A program made the translations under genes and the position numbers. A DNA stretch of 64,000 nt from CAVYXZ01 sp963772595 (GTDB lineage: Bacteria > Chloroflexota > Anaerolineae > Aggregatilineales > Phototrophicaceae): contig CAVYXZ010000008.1 in assembly GCA_963772595.1 (NCBI GenBank), forward strand, positions 372,001 to 436,000, in the 5' to 3' direction. How positions within the stretch are numbered: the first letter of the stretch is position 1; every line of letters starts with the position of its first letter. Of the stretch, positions 25,723 to 34,999 are shown in pieces. Under the pieces are notes generated by a model that saw only the letters and a program-made list of their open reading frames with translations, did no database searches and was not told where the DNA came from.

Positions 25723-28700
25723 TTAGCGCAGGCTGATTTGCCAGTCGGTCACGCTGACGATGACGCCGCCGTCCTTGACGAACAGGGCCGGGATGACGGG
25801 CGCACCGGCGGAGGCGAGCGACATCGCGTCACCCAACTGTTCGTCGTTGAAATAGGTGGTGATGCTGCCGGTGTTGGGGTCGCGTTCCAGGCGCAGGCGG
25901 ACGATCACCGCGTTGACCGTGCGCTGGCTGAGCGTGCGGGTTGTCCCATCGCTGCGCTGGGCCAGGTTGATGACGCCGTTTTGCACCAGTTGGACCTGGA
26001 CCCCGGCACTATGGTCGGTGTTTCCGGCATCCTGGAGCAGCAGGCCGAAGAAGACGTCTTCGTCCAGCAGCAGCGGCGGATTAAAGGTGGTCAGTGTCAG
26101 CGTGGCCTCGACCCGGCTGATGCGGCTGGCGGCGTTGTTGCCGTAAAACTCATCGAGCATGGCCGGCGGCAGGCCGATGACCATCGTATCGCCTTCAGTC
26201 GTCGCGCCGACTCCAAGCCGCCAGAATTCGCCGCCGGCACCGGGCGCGAAATAATCGGCAGGCCAGGCGTAATCGGATTCCGGGATGTCGCCCAGCAGCG
26301 TCATCAGATCCTGGCGGCCCTGTAAACCTGCCGGGGGCAGAGTCACCGTCGGCGTGGCCGTGCGGGTAGGTGTAGCACTGGGGGTGAAGCTGGCGGTTGG
26401 TGTCGAGGTGGCCGTTTCCGTCGGTGTCAGGCTGGGCGTGGCCGTATCGATCACCGGGCTGGGGCTGGGCGTAACCGGCGTCCCGCTGGCAATCAGCGTC
26501 GGCGTTTCGAACTGGGCGACACCGACCGGGTTCGAGGGCTGCTGCGTACCTTCGGCGGCGGGCATGGTTGCTTCGGTGCTGCTGGATTCGGCTGTTTCGC
26601 TGCCGGGCGGTGGTGTGGCGCTGATAGTCACGTCAAGCTGCACCGCGCCGGTATCGGGCCGGTTCGCCAGCATCACCAGCAGGACGATCAGCACGATTCC
26701 ACCCAGGCCGCCGAGAATCGCCACGCGCGGGATCGAGAAGGGACGCCGGGCGACCGGAGCCTCTTCGTCATAACGCGATGCAGCATACTCGCTTTCAGGC
26801 AGCGGGATGGCTTCATTGATCTGCGGCGTTGGCTCGTCGGTAGGCGGCGCGGGGAATTCCGGGGCCTGTTCGGTCAGGTCGTACCAGTGCCGGTAGAGCG
26901 GGTAGGCCGGGTGACGGTCGATGAACATGGCGCGGAAGAGTTCGTTGAAGCGGGCCAGGCGGGCGCTGCGACGGACGCTGTGATCGGTATAGGTCGCCAG
27001 GAAGTCCTCGTAGGTCTCGTGCCACTGCTTGAGCGTTTCGGCATAAGCCGGGCCGAGGACCTGGGCCGTGCGGGCGTACTGGTTCTGGTGAACGGTCTGC
27101 AAGAGATGGTCCGGCTGGCTGGGTTTCTGCTCGATAATGCGCTGCATATCGACGGCGCGGGTGTGCAGTTCGGCAGCCACCGCCTGAAGTTCCATTAGCC
27201 AGGCGCGGAAGGTAGTCAGCGTGATGCTGGCGGCCTGCTCAGCTTCGGAGACGGCCTTCATGGCGTTTTCCAGCTTGATCCCGGCCTGCCGGAACTCGCC
27301 ATCCGACCAGTCGCGCAGCGCGGCTTGCAGTTCGCGCAGGGCATGGACCCCGGCAGCCAGCGTGCGCGCCTGCGGGTTGGTTTCCAGGTCGTTGATGCGA
27401 TCCGCCAGGTCCGGCAGCGCCTGCGAGCCGTTGACCTCGTTGAGCAGTTCGGCCCCTTCAAGGATGTGGCGGCGGCGCTCGATGAACTCCTGCAAGATGC
27501 GCGCGGCGGCCTGACGATTGGCGGCGGCGGGCAGGGTGTGCAGGGCGGCTTCGTGCCAGAATTCGGCGTCGTCCAGGGCCTCGTCGTGGGCATCCAGCGC
27601 GCCGGTCAGCACGTAGGTCACAAAGAGAATGCGGACGGCGGCACTGCTGCGCTGGTGGTAGAGATCCACCAGCCCTTTATTCATGGCCTTGAGATAGGTC
27701 TCGTTGCTGGGCATCTGCTTGGTGAAGTTCTCGCGGGTTTCGAGTTCTTCCTCGGTGAACAACTTCTCCACGATCTCCAGCGCCGTGCGGGTGCCTTTGG
27801 CCGTGTTGATGCCGTTGCGTTCGACCCAGTTGCGCGTGATCTCTGACAGGCGGCGCAGGCGTTCGGCGGCGAAGCGCTGGGCTTCATCCTGGGCGATCTC
27901 TTTGGCCCGTTCGCCCAACTGCTCGGCATCGGCCAGACGACCCCGGTCGAAAGCCTCCCAGCCATCGGCCAGCGCCCGGCCCAGCACGCCGTAAAGCGCG
28001 TGACGCTCGACATAGCTGGTCTTTTCGATCACGCTGCGCAGTTGGCTCAGCCAGCCCGCCAGAGTCGGCGCGAGGGTGCCGACGGCGGCTCTGGCCTGGG
28101 TCAGGGCGCTCACGGCGCTCTCCCGGTCGCCCTGAATGGTCGCTGTGGCATACAGTGACCAGTTCTGCTGGGCAACGTTGAGACCTTCGCTCATGGTGGC
28201 AAGCATCTCGTCAAAGAGATAGGCGACGAAGGGCCGCAGGTCGGAGCGGGTGGCATCGAACCAGGCGTTCAGGTCGGAACCATCGGCGGCGGGCACATAA
28301 GTCTGGCAGGTGCGCAGCAGTTCGTAGAGCGCTTCCAGACGGCGGCCCACCCGGTCCCAGGAGGCGGCATTGTTGGGGTCAATTGCGCGGCTGCTTTCCA
28401 GCGCACCGATGGCGTCGCGCGGGCTGGAGGCCCCCTGCTTGCCGATGACATGCATGTTATCGGCCAGGGCCATCGCGGCGATCAAGGCGCGCTGTAAAGT
28501 CGTCAGCGGCAGCTTGCGATCCGGCAGGTTGCGCCCGGCGTTGACCGCATCCAGCAGGGTTTGCAGGGCGGAGATGCCGTTGACGACCGCGCGGTAATCA
28601 TCCCGAAGCTGGCCGATGCTGGCGACTTCGGAGATGTTATCCAGGGTCGTGTTGATCTCGTTCAGGACGGCCAGCGGCTCGGTCAGTGGGACCGATTCCT

Positions 28701-30042
28701 GCGCCAGGGCTTGCAGTGCCGTTTCCAGACGGTAGAGGTTGGGCCGCAGCAGTTGGACATCGGCATAATGCGCCGTGATGACTTCTGCCAGCAGCAGTTG
28801 CAGATGGCGGTTGTCCTCGTTTTCGACGTCCTGCGTGAGCAGAAGACGGGCCGCCTGTTCCGGCTGCGCGTCGAAGATCAGGCCGATGGCGTCGCGCATG
28901 GCGGCGGTGAGCTGCTGGACACGCGATTCGGAGAGAATTACGGCCATGTCAAACAGCAGATTCACCAGGATCGAGGCCGGGCCAACGGCGCGCTTGCGCA
29001 GGTCGCCCAGCAGTTCCACCGTGCGCGCCATATTGCCGTTTTCCATGTAGATGCGGATGGCATCCAGGTCGGCGGCGATTTCGATCTCTTGCAGGCGTGC
29101 CAGGATGTCGGCGTGCAGTTCGCGGGCGGTAGGATAACCCGGATCCATGGCGATAGCCTGATCCAGCAAATCCAGCAGGCCGTTGAGTTCGTCGCGGCTG
29201 CGGTTGTGGCGCAGTCGGTCGCCTACGCGGCCCAGAATCAGATCGCGCTCGCGCTGGATTGGCGCGCGGTAATCGCTGAGGTCCTTGCGCATCTCGGCGA
29301 TGTTCTGGTAGCGCAGCCGGGCGTTGGGATGCACCGCCTTCGTAACGATGCCCTGAAGCCGGGAATGAATGTGGCTGGCGTCCTCGCCGAAATCGGTCTG
29401 GTAATCGTCGCTGGCGCTGCGCGGCAGTTCCAGACGGCGGCCTCCGGTCAGGATGAAGTAGATCAGTTCGCCGACCTGGCCGATGTCGCTCTGGCGGCTG
29501 ATCCCCTGGGGTGTGATCTCGTCGCCTTCGAGGAATACGGCGTTACCCCAGTCGATGATCTTCAGACGGTAGGCTTCCGGGTCCCAGAAGAGGTGCTTGG
29601 CATCCACGTCGTTGTAGACGATGTCGTGATCGTGCGCCGTTTGCAGCAGGTCCAGCAGATGATCGAGGATGACCAGCATCTCCAGCGCGGGGATGTGCTG
29701 GCCCTGGGCGCTGAGTTCGAAGACGTAATCTTCGAGGATAATGCCCTCGGCGCGCTCCATGACGATGTACTGGTGCGGCGTGCCGCCAATCGAGAACTGG
29801 CCGGTATCCAGCAGCTCGGTCAGGACGGGGTGCCCGGCCAGGCGAGTCAGGGCTTTTCGCTCGTTGAGAATGCTCACTTCCTGCCCAGCACGAATCGGCG
29901 GCGCGTCGTTGGGCGCGGGGCGTTTGATGACGACGGGCTGAAGATTTCCCTGGGTATCGACGGCGCGCAGCGTCTCGCCGGAACGCCCGCGCGGATAGAT
30001 ATAATCGTAGCGATACCGGTTGTCGAAGAGGCTGTCAGCCAT
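25723..30042 (-). CDS. Giant kinase-like membrane protein with extracytoplasmic C-terminal domain
   Basis: 1439 residues. The N-terminal protein-kinase fold has PRGRSGETLRAV (loop), VVIKRP (ATP-anchoring Lys), HDHDIVYNDVDAKHLFWD as catalytic loop (HRDLKPEN replaced by YNDVDAKH) and IIDWGNAVF in place of DFG. A helical region of about 800 residues follows, then a TM helix (VAILGGLGGIVLIVLLVMLA, about 1107-1126), a Thr/Pro-rich stretch, and a C-terminal beta-rich domain (LamG-like, uncertain) ending TDWQISLR. It is probably a Ser/Thr kinase or pseudokinase receptor in the PknB style. ATG 30042 has GGAG 9 nt upstream; ATG 30066 is the alternative. Single gene, AT-rich region downstream. Confidence 0.78.
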   Translation of the reverse strand: MADSLFDNRYRYDYIYPRGRSGETLRAVDTQGNLQPVVIKRPAPNDAPPIRAGQEVSILNERKALTRLAGHPVLTELLDTGQFSIGGTPHQYIVMERAEGIILEDYVFELSAQGQHIPALEMLVILDHLLDLLQTAHDHDIVYNDVDAKHLFWDPEAYRLKIIDWGNAVFLEGDEITPQGISRQSDIGQVGELIYFILTGGRRLELPRSASDDYQTDFGEDASHIHSRLQGIVTKAVHPNARLRYQNIAEMRKDLSDYRAPIQRERDLILGRVGDRLRHNRSRDELNGLLDLLDQAIAMDPGYPTARELHADILARLQEIEIAADLDAIRIYMENGNMARTVELLGDLRKRAVGPASILVNLLFDMAVILSESRVQQLTAAMRDAIGLIFDAQPEQAARLLLTQDVENEDNRHLQLLLAEVITAHYADVQLLRPNLYRLETALQALAQESVPLTEPLAVLNEINTTLDNISEVASIGQLRDDYRAVVNGISALQTLLDAVNAGRNLPDRKLPLTTLQRALIAAMALADNMHVIGKQGASSPRDAIGALESSRAIDPNNAASWDRVGRRLEALYELLRTCQTYVPAADGSDLNAWFDATRSDLRPFVAYLFDEMLATMSEGLNVAQQNWSLYATATIQGDRESAVSALTQARAAVGTLAPTLAGWLSQLRSVIEKTSYVERHALYGVLGRALADGWEAFDRGRLADAEQLGERAKEIAQDEAQRFAAERLRRLSEITRNWVERNGINTAKGTRTALEIVEKLFTEEELETRENFTKQMPSNETYLKAMNKGLVDLYHQRSSAAVRILFVTYVLTGALDAHDEALDDAEFWHEAALHTLPAAANRQAAARILQEFIERRRHILEGAELLNEVNGSQALPDLADRINDLETNPQARTLAAGVHALRELQAALRDWSDGEFRQAGIKLENAMKAVSEAEQAASITLTTFRAWLMELQAVAAELHTRAVDMQRIIEQKPSQPDHLLQTVHQNQYARTAQVLGPAYAETLKQWHETYEDFLATYTDHSVRRSARLARFNELFRAMFIDRHPAYPLYRHWYDLTEQAPEFPAPPTDEPTPQINEAIPLPESEYAASRYDEEAPVARRPFSIPRVAILGGLGGIVLIVLLVMLANRPDTGAVQLDVTISATPPPGSETAESSSTEATMPAAEGTQQPSNPVGVAQFETPTLIASGTPVTPSPSPVIDTATPSLTPTETATSTPTASFTPSATPTRTATPTVTLPPAGLQGRQDLMTLLGDIPESDYAWPADYFAPGAGGEFWRLGVGATTEGDTMVIGLPPAMLDEFYGNNAASRISRVEATLTLTTFNPPLLLDEDVFFGLLLQDAGNTDHSAGVQVQLVQNGVINLAQRSDGTTRTLSQRTVNAVIVRLRLERDPNTGSITTYFNDEQLGDAMSLASAGAPVIPALFVKDGGVIVSVTDWQISLR

Positions 30043-30186
30043 CCACTCAGTCTCCCAAAGCGACATCCGTAAGGGGGATGCGCTGTTTCTTAATTTTATC
30101 CGCTCAAAGCAAGGCTGCAAGGTTGTTGACGCTGCTGGCCGAAAGGCGTAATATCATAACATAAACTGGTTGAGGTCGAGACACCG

Positions 30187-30720
30187 ATGCAAGTCGATCA
30201 GGAGTATCGTTATTTAGATACCGAACAGGATCGCCGCGCCCTGTTGGACGAGATGGCCCAGGTCCGGCAGGCGGTCATCGCCGTCGCGGATATGATCCCG
30301 GAAGAGCAGCAGTACACTCCACGTTATCACGATTGGTCGCTGGCCGCCATGATGGGCCACCTGATGCTGATGGATAGCCTCAACCTCTGGCTGGTGCAGC
30401 TGGCCCTGATGGGCGTGCGGCTGCGCGTGCCGATGGATCAGGTTGATGGCCTGAACGCCTTGATGGCGCGCGTGTTCCGCCAGCGGGTGGTCGGTTCTTC
30501 GGTCAAAGGCATTGACCGCAGGCTGCGCCACCTGGAAGATTTCATCCTGAATCTGCCGCTGGATAAATTTACCCAGCAGGTGTACTACCCCCCGAAACGC
30601 AAATATCTGACTGTCGAACGCGCCATTCAAGACATGTTCCTGCATCACTGGCAGGAGCACCTTGAAACCATGTTGTCTGTCGAGGGCATTGAAGACCCGC
30701 GCAATACCTCGGCGGGCTGA
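30187..30720 (+). CDS. DinB-like four-helix protein
   Basis: 177 residues, predicted all-helical. YHDWSLAAMMGHLMLMDSLN and MFLHHWQEHLETML place His residues where DinB/YfiT-type proteins bind a metal (the N-terminal H-x3-D and C-terminal H-x3-H patterns). The family includes metal-dependent thiol-linked transferases and many uncharacterised members; the function here is unknown. The last base of its stop is the first base of the dtd start (TGATG), so the two are translationally coupled. Confidence 0.65.
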   Translation: MQVDQEYRYLDTEQDRRALLDEMAQVRQAVIAVADMIPEEQQYTPRYHDWSLAAMMGHLMLMDSLNLWLVQLALMGVRLRVPMDQVDGLNALMARVFRQRVVGSSVKGIDRRLRHLEDFILNLPLDKFTQQVYYPPKRKYLTVERAIQDMFLHHWQEHLETMLSVEGIEDPRNTSAG

Positions 30721-31169
30721 TGCGTGTCGTTCTACAGCGAGTCCGTCAGGCACAGGTCAGCGTTGACTCGCAGACGGTCGGCGCAATCGACCTGGGCTTT
30801 GTCGCGCTGGTTGGTGTGACTCACGGCGATACCCAGGCCGAGTCTGCGCTGCTGGCAAAAAAGACGGCCAATCTGCGCGTGTTTGCCGATGACGACGACA
30901 AGATGAACCTCTCAGCACTGGAGGTCGGCGCGGGCGTGCTGGTGATCTCACAGTTTACGCTGCACGCCGATACCCGCCGGGGCCGTCGTCCCAGCTTTAT
31001 TCAGGCTGCTCGCCCTGAACTCGCCGAACCCCTGGTGGAGCATTATGCGGCCTGCCTGCGCGAGGAAGGCGTGCAGCGCGTGGAGACCGGCGTCTTCGGC
31101 GCGATGATGCTGGTCGAGATTCACAACGACGGCCCGGTGACGATCATCCTCGATACCGCTGAGTGGTGA
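30720..31169 (+). CDS. dtd: D-aminoacyl-tRNA deacylase
   Basis: 149 residues, full length. It begins MRVVLQRVRQAQVSVD and carries the two family signatures: SQFTLHADTRRGRRPSF and the Gly-cisPro-type region as NDGPVTIILDT. The dimeric enzyme hydrolyses D-amino acids (and Gly) mischarged on tRNA. The N-D-G-P-V-T motif matches the usual NxGPVT, with Asp at x. The gene overlaps the DinB-like gene by 1 nt. A secreted SH3b protein gene follows within 40 nt. Confidence 0.96.
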   Translation: MRVVLQRVRQAQVSVDSQTVGAIDLGFVALVGVTHGDTQAESALLAKKTANLRVFADDDDKMNLSALEVGAGVLVISQFTLHADTRRGRRPSFIQAARPELAEPLVEHYAACLREEGVQRVETGVFGAMMLVEIHNDGPVTIILDTAEW

Positions 31170-31207
31170 GCGGTCCATTAAACGAAGCACATTTCAGGAT
31201 AGGTCCC

Positions 31208-32601
31208 TTGCGCATCCGACACCTTATTGCCTTACTGCCCGTTTTGCTTTCCATCAGCATTGTGCTGGCGCAGGACAGCGGCATCTGTACCGAACAGGTG
31301 CAGGCGGCTCTGACGCTCACCCGTTCGCTGTGCAGCCAGATCGGGCGTAATGAAGTCTGCTACGGCAATCAACTGCTGGAAGCGACCCCCGCCGAGCGCG
31401 CGCCGAACTTCTCATTTTCCAGCCCCGGTGATCTGGCCGATTTGCGCTTCATTCAGGATTTGCACCTGAGCCAGTTGATCGCGCCGGACGAGTGGGGCGT
31501 GGCGTTGCTGGCCGTCCAGGCGAATCTCCCGGACACGCTGCCGGGCCAGAACGTGCTCATGGTGCTGTTTGGCGATGTTCAGATCGACAACCAGGGCGGT
31601 GAGGTCCCGGTGCGGCTGATGGCGACCATCCAATCGAGCGCCAATCTGCGCAGCGGCCCAGGCACCCGTTTTGACATCGTTGGCGCGGGCGCAAAAGGCG
31701 ATGAGGTCGAGATTGAGGGCCGCAGCAGCACCAGCGACTGGTTCCGCATCCGGCGCTCCGATGGGCAGGCTCCGGCCTGGATTTACGGTAATCTGATCTC
31801 TCTCAATGGCAGCGCCGGAACCCTGCCGGTGATGGACGCCAATACAGCGGCAGATGCCCTCTTTGGCCCGATGCAGGCCTTCACCTTTCAGACCGGCATC
31901 ACCGGGCTGCGCTGTCAGGGTGCGCCGCAGGACGGTATCCTGGTACAAACTCCCGCCCGGATGGGTCAGATTCATCTGCGCGCGAACGAGGTGGACATCC
32001 GCCTGGGATCAACCGCCTTCCTGCGGGCCGTGCCGGGCCAGATGATGACGGTCGATGTCATCGAGGGGCAGGGCGAGGTTGAGGTGTCCGGCAGGACGGT
32101 TATCGTGCCCGCTGGGACGCGCGCCGAGATCCCGCTGAATGCTCAGGGGCTGGCGGATGGTCCACCGGACCTGACCGTGTACACCGCCGAGGATGTGAGC
32201 CGATCTGCCGCTCAGCTTGCTGCCGCTGGCTGTCGAAATCGCGCGCGCCGCTGGATCATCTGCCGCAGGGTACGGCGACTGAAGCTGCTGGCAGTGCAGC
32301 GACGGTCGCACCCGCAAGCGGTGGTTCCGCATTGCAAACAGTGGAGGTCCCGTCGGTCTGTTCGATTTCAGGCGATCAGCCGGTGACGCTCCAGTTCGCC
32401 AACCATACGGACCGCATCGTGAACGTGTATTGGATCAACTACGACTGCACCGAAGAGCTGTACATGACGCTTGGGCCGGGCAAGTCCTACAGCCAGGACA
32501 GCTTTGTGACGCATCCCTGGGTGGTGCGCGATGCCCTAAGCGGCACCCCATTGGCCGCGACTATCGCCGAGGGCAATGCGACCGTTGATATTGGCGGCTG
32601 A
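31208..32601 (+). CDS. Secreted SH3b / FecR-like / VHL-beta-like protein (two frameshifts)
   Basis: A signal peptide (RHLIALLPVLLSISIVLAQ) leads a protein of about 464 residues. A Cys-containing N-terminal region is followed by a bacterial SH3 domain (SANLRSGPGTRFDIVGAGAK with DWFRIRRSDGQAPAWIYGNL). A FecR-like beta domain comes next (ILVQTPARMGQIHLRANEVD, MMTVDVIEGQGEVEVSGR). The C-terminal domain (about 385-464) has VTLQFANHTDRIVNVYWINY, TLGPGKSYSQDSFVTHPWVV and RDALSGTPL, matching the VHL beta-domain layout (N-x-T, W-I-N, L-x-P-G, H-x-W). Frame changes are needed near 32200 and 32247. TTG 31208 follows AGGATAGG; GTG 31163 is an alternative. Confidence 0.75.
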
Positions 32602-32621
32602 CCTGCTGCACTGCGTCTCGC

Positions 32622-33645
32622 TTATTTCACGTCCGGCGTCATATTCTTCGCCATCTTCTCGGCAGTCAGCGCCAGTTCGAAGGCCAGGAAAGTGTGCGCC
32701 TGTGGGATGGCCGTCTCGCTGCGGTTGAGCACGTCGGCGATCAACTGGCGGCCAAAGGGCATATCCACATCTGAACAGTCAATGTAGCGCGTGCTCTCCT
32801 GATCGACAATGAACAGGTGATTGCCATTGGCACGCCCGGCCACGTCGATGTTCTTGCGCAGTTCGATGTAACCTTCGGTGCCCAGGATGAACAGGCGCAC
32901 ATCGCCCCAGGTGTCCAGGCCCTTCGGATTCATCCAATCGACACGAATATAGCCGGTCGCGTGATCGCTGCGGACCATGACATCGCCGAAATCGTGCATC
33001 TTCGGGTACTGGTGGAACTTGAAGTTGCCCACGTTCGCGGCGACGATCTCAGCCTGGGTGCTGTTGGTGTAGAACAGGAACTGGTCGAGCTGATGGCTGG
33101 CAATGTCGTTGATGACGCCGCCTGTATATTCGCGCTCGAAGGCCCAGAAAGGCCGCTGTTCAGTGTGGCCGAGCAGGCGGTGTGGCCCAAAGCCGACCGT
33201 TTGCACGACGGTGCCAATCGCGCCTGCCTTGACCAGTTCACCCGCCTTGACTGAGGCGCGCTGGTGGATGCGCTCGCCAAAGTAGACGACAAACTTCTGC
33301 CCGGTCTCGGCCTGGACCCGGCGCGCTTCGGCCAACTGCTCAAGCGAGGTGATGGCCGGTTTGTCGGAGAAATAATCCTTACCGTGCTGCATCACGCGGA
33401 TGCCCAGCGGGGCGCGCTGGTTGGGGATGTGGGCGCTGGCGACCAGGTGAATCGAACTCGTCTTCGAGAATCTCTTCTTCGCTGCTGGCCTGGGCCACAT
33501 CGGGGAAGTTGGCGGCGTGCTTCGCCATGATCTCAGGGTCCGGGTCGTAGAGGCTGACGAATTCGGCCCCGGCCTGGACCAGCAGTTGAATCTGGCCGTA
33601 GATGTGCCCGTGCCGGAAGCCAATCACAGAAAATCGGATGCTCAT
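32622..33645 (-). CDS. Gfo/Idh/MocA-family oxidoreductase (one frameshift)
   Basis: An NAD(P)-dependent sugar or sugar-acid dehydrogenase-like protein, about 340 residues. The N-terminus FSVIGFRHGHIYGQIQLLVQ with YDPDPEIM (from ATG 33645, GGAG 9 nt upstream) is separated by a one-base shift near 33450 from the main frame. That frame continues with DKPAITSLEQLAEA (the EKP-type motif as DKP), GVINDIASHQLDQFLF (catalytic His of the D-x-x-x-H group) and a C-terminal beta domain. The Rossmann glycine motif is G-F-R-H-G-H, not G-x-G-x-x-G, as in several sugar-acid members. It is the last gene of the minus-strand run with the OYE and Gfo genes; a MITE-like repeat separates it from them. Confidence 0.85.
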
Positions 33646-33716
33646 GATGGTATCTCCATAAATTGATGTATTGATTGTTGGCGTGGGTGGATGTGACATG
33701 AGCCGGTTTCTTTGTG

Positions 33717-33829
33717 TGACCTCACCCCCCGGCCCCCTCTCCATACATGGCGAGGGGGAGAAAACCGGCAACAATGGGTTTTGAAGTCCCCTCTCCATCC
33801 GATGGAGAGGGGATTTAGGGGTGAGGTTA
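33717..33829. repeat. MITE-like repeat, copy A
   Basis: 113 bp bounded by the inverted termini GACCTCACCCC and GGGGTGAGGT. Internal hairpins are CCCCCTCTCCAT...ATGGCGAGGGGG and CCCCTCTCCATCCGATGGAG. Copy B at 39470-39583 shares both ends and the central TTTGAAGTCCCCT. It has no coding capacity. Confidence 0.8.
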
Positions 33830-33885
33830 AATCGTTCAATGAAGGTCCATCTAGTGTAACTCTCTGGCAGGGGAGATACTTGTCG

Positions 33886-34980
33886 CTACTTGACGCCCGC
33901 TGGCCCGCCCATCGACTGATAATAGGGGTCCTCCGGCGTGATGTCTCCTTTGCGCACCGGGAGGCCGGTGGCGGCTGCCTTGTAGAGACTGGCCGAGAAT
34001 TCGAGAATGCGCCGCGCCTCGCTGCCGCTGACCAGCGGGCGTTCATTGGCCTCGTAACTGTCCAGGAACTCCTTGTACTGCTGGTTGTGCCCGCCCATGA
34101 TGTCTTCCTGGTCATAGAGGGCCTCCCAGGCCGCCTGGGCTGACGGGTCGCCGCCGCTTTCTGGCAGGCTGAAGCGCCAGTTCTCGTTGGTATAGCGGTA
34201 GAGTGTCGAGCATTCGAGCGTCGCTTTTTCGAAGTCCATGCGCAGATAGCTCTCCTGCCGGGGCGAAAGCGCGCTGTTAGTGATGGTCGCCAGCGTGCCC
34301 CCCTCGAAGCGGACCAGGGCCAGCGAGATGTCCTCGACCTCAATATCGTGGTTCAGCGTGGCGGCCATCGCGCGGACCTCTTGCCAGGTGCCGCCCATCA
34401 TCCATAGCAGCATATCGGTCATGTGAATGCCGAGCGTCATCGTCGGGCCGCCGCTCTCGTTATCCCACCTGCCGCGCCAGGCGACATCATAATAGGCCTG
34501 CGTGCGATACCAGAGGGTGTTGCAGACCAGCACCATCGGCCTGCCCAGTCCACCGGTTTCGATCAGGTGGCGGATGTGCTTGGCCGCTGAGCCGAAGCGC
34601 CACTGAAACACATTGCTGAAGTAGCGACCGGTGCGCTGTTCCACCTCGCTCAAGGTGTCGAACTCGGCCAGCGACAGGCAGACCGGTTTCTCGGTGAAGA
34701 CCCAGGCCCCCGCTTCCAGACACTCGGTAATCAGGGACAGGTGAGTGGCAGGTGGGGCCGTGAGGTGGACAATGTCGGGCTGTTCGGCGGCCAGCATCTC
34801 GCTGGCATTGGTGTACCAGCGCGGAATCCCGGCCTTTTCGCAGACGGCTTTGACCCGCGCTTCGTCGATGTCCATCGCGGCCAGCAGTTCCACGCGATCC
34901 AACTCGGCTTCCAGGGCGCTGAGATGCGAGTTGACGACCGCGCCCGTGCCGATGATGACTGCTCGATGTTTCGTAGCCAA
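33886..34980 (-). CDS. Gfo/Idh/MocA-family oxidoreductase
   Basis: 364 residues, intact. Rossmann motif VIIGTGAVVNSHLSAL (G-x-G-x-x-x-S); acidic residue binding NAD ribose in AAMDIDEARV; PPATHLSLITECLEAGAWVF then TEKPVCLS (the EKP lysine); and GGPTMTLGIHMTDMLLWMMG with catalytic His. The C-terminal domain is the usual open beta sheet. The substrate is unknown but context favours sugar acids or aldonates. It lies 19 nt after the Old Yellow Enzyme homologue on the same strand, so the two are probably cotranscribed. Confidence 0.9.
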   Translation of the reverse strand: MATKHRAVIIGTGAVVNSHLSALEAELDRVELLAAMDIDEARVKAVCEKAGIPRWYTNASEMLAAEQPDIVHLTAPPATHLSLITECLEAGAWVFTEKPVCLSLAEFDTLSEVEQRTGRYFSNVFQWRFGSAAKHIRHLIETGGLGRPMVLVCNTLWYRTQAYYDVAWRGRWDNESGGPTMTLGIHMTDMLLWMMGGTWQEVRAMAATLNHDIEVEDISLALVRFEGGTLATITNSALSPRQESYLRMDFEKATLECSTLYRYTNENWRFSLPESGGDPSAQAAWEALYDQEDIMGGHNQQYKEFLDSYEANERPLVSGSEARRILEFSASLYKAAATGLPVRKGDITPEDPYYQSMGGPAGVK

Positions 34981-34999
34981 TGGCTTTACCCTTTGTATG

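Noticed and set aside
28561..30072. Plus-strand open frame of 503 codons
   Set aside because: Antisense to the kinase-like gene; no recognisable domain.
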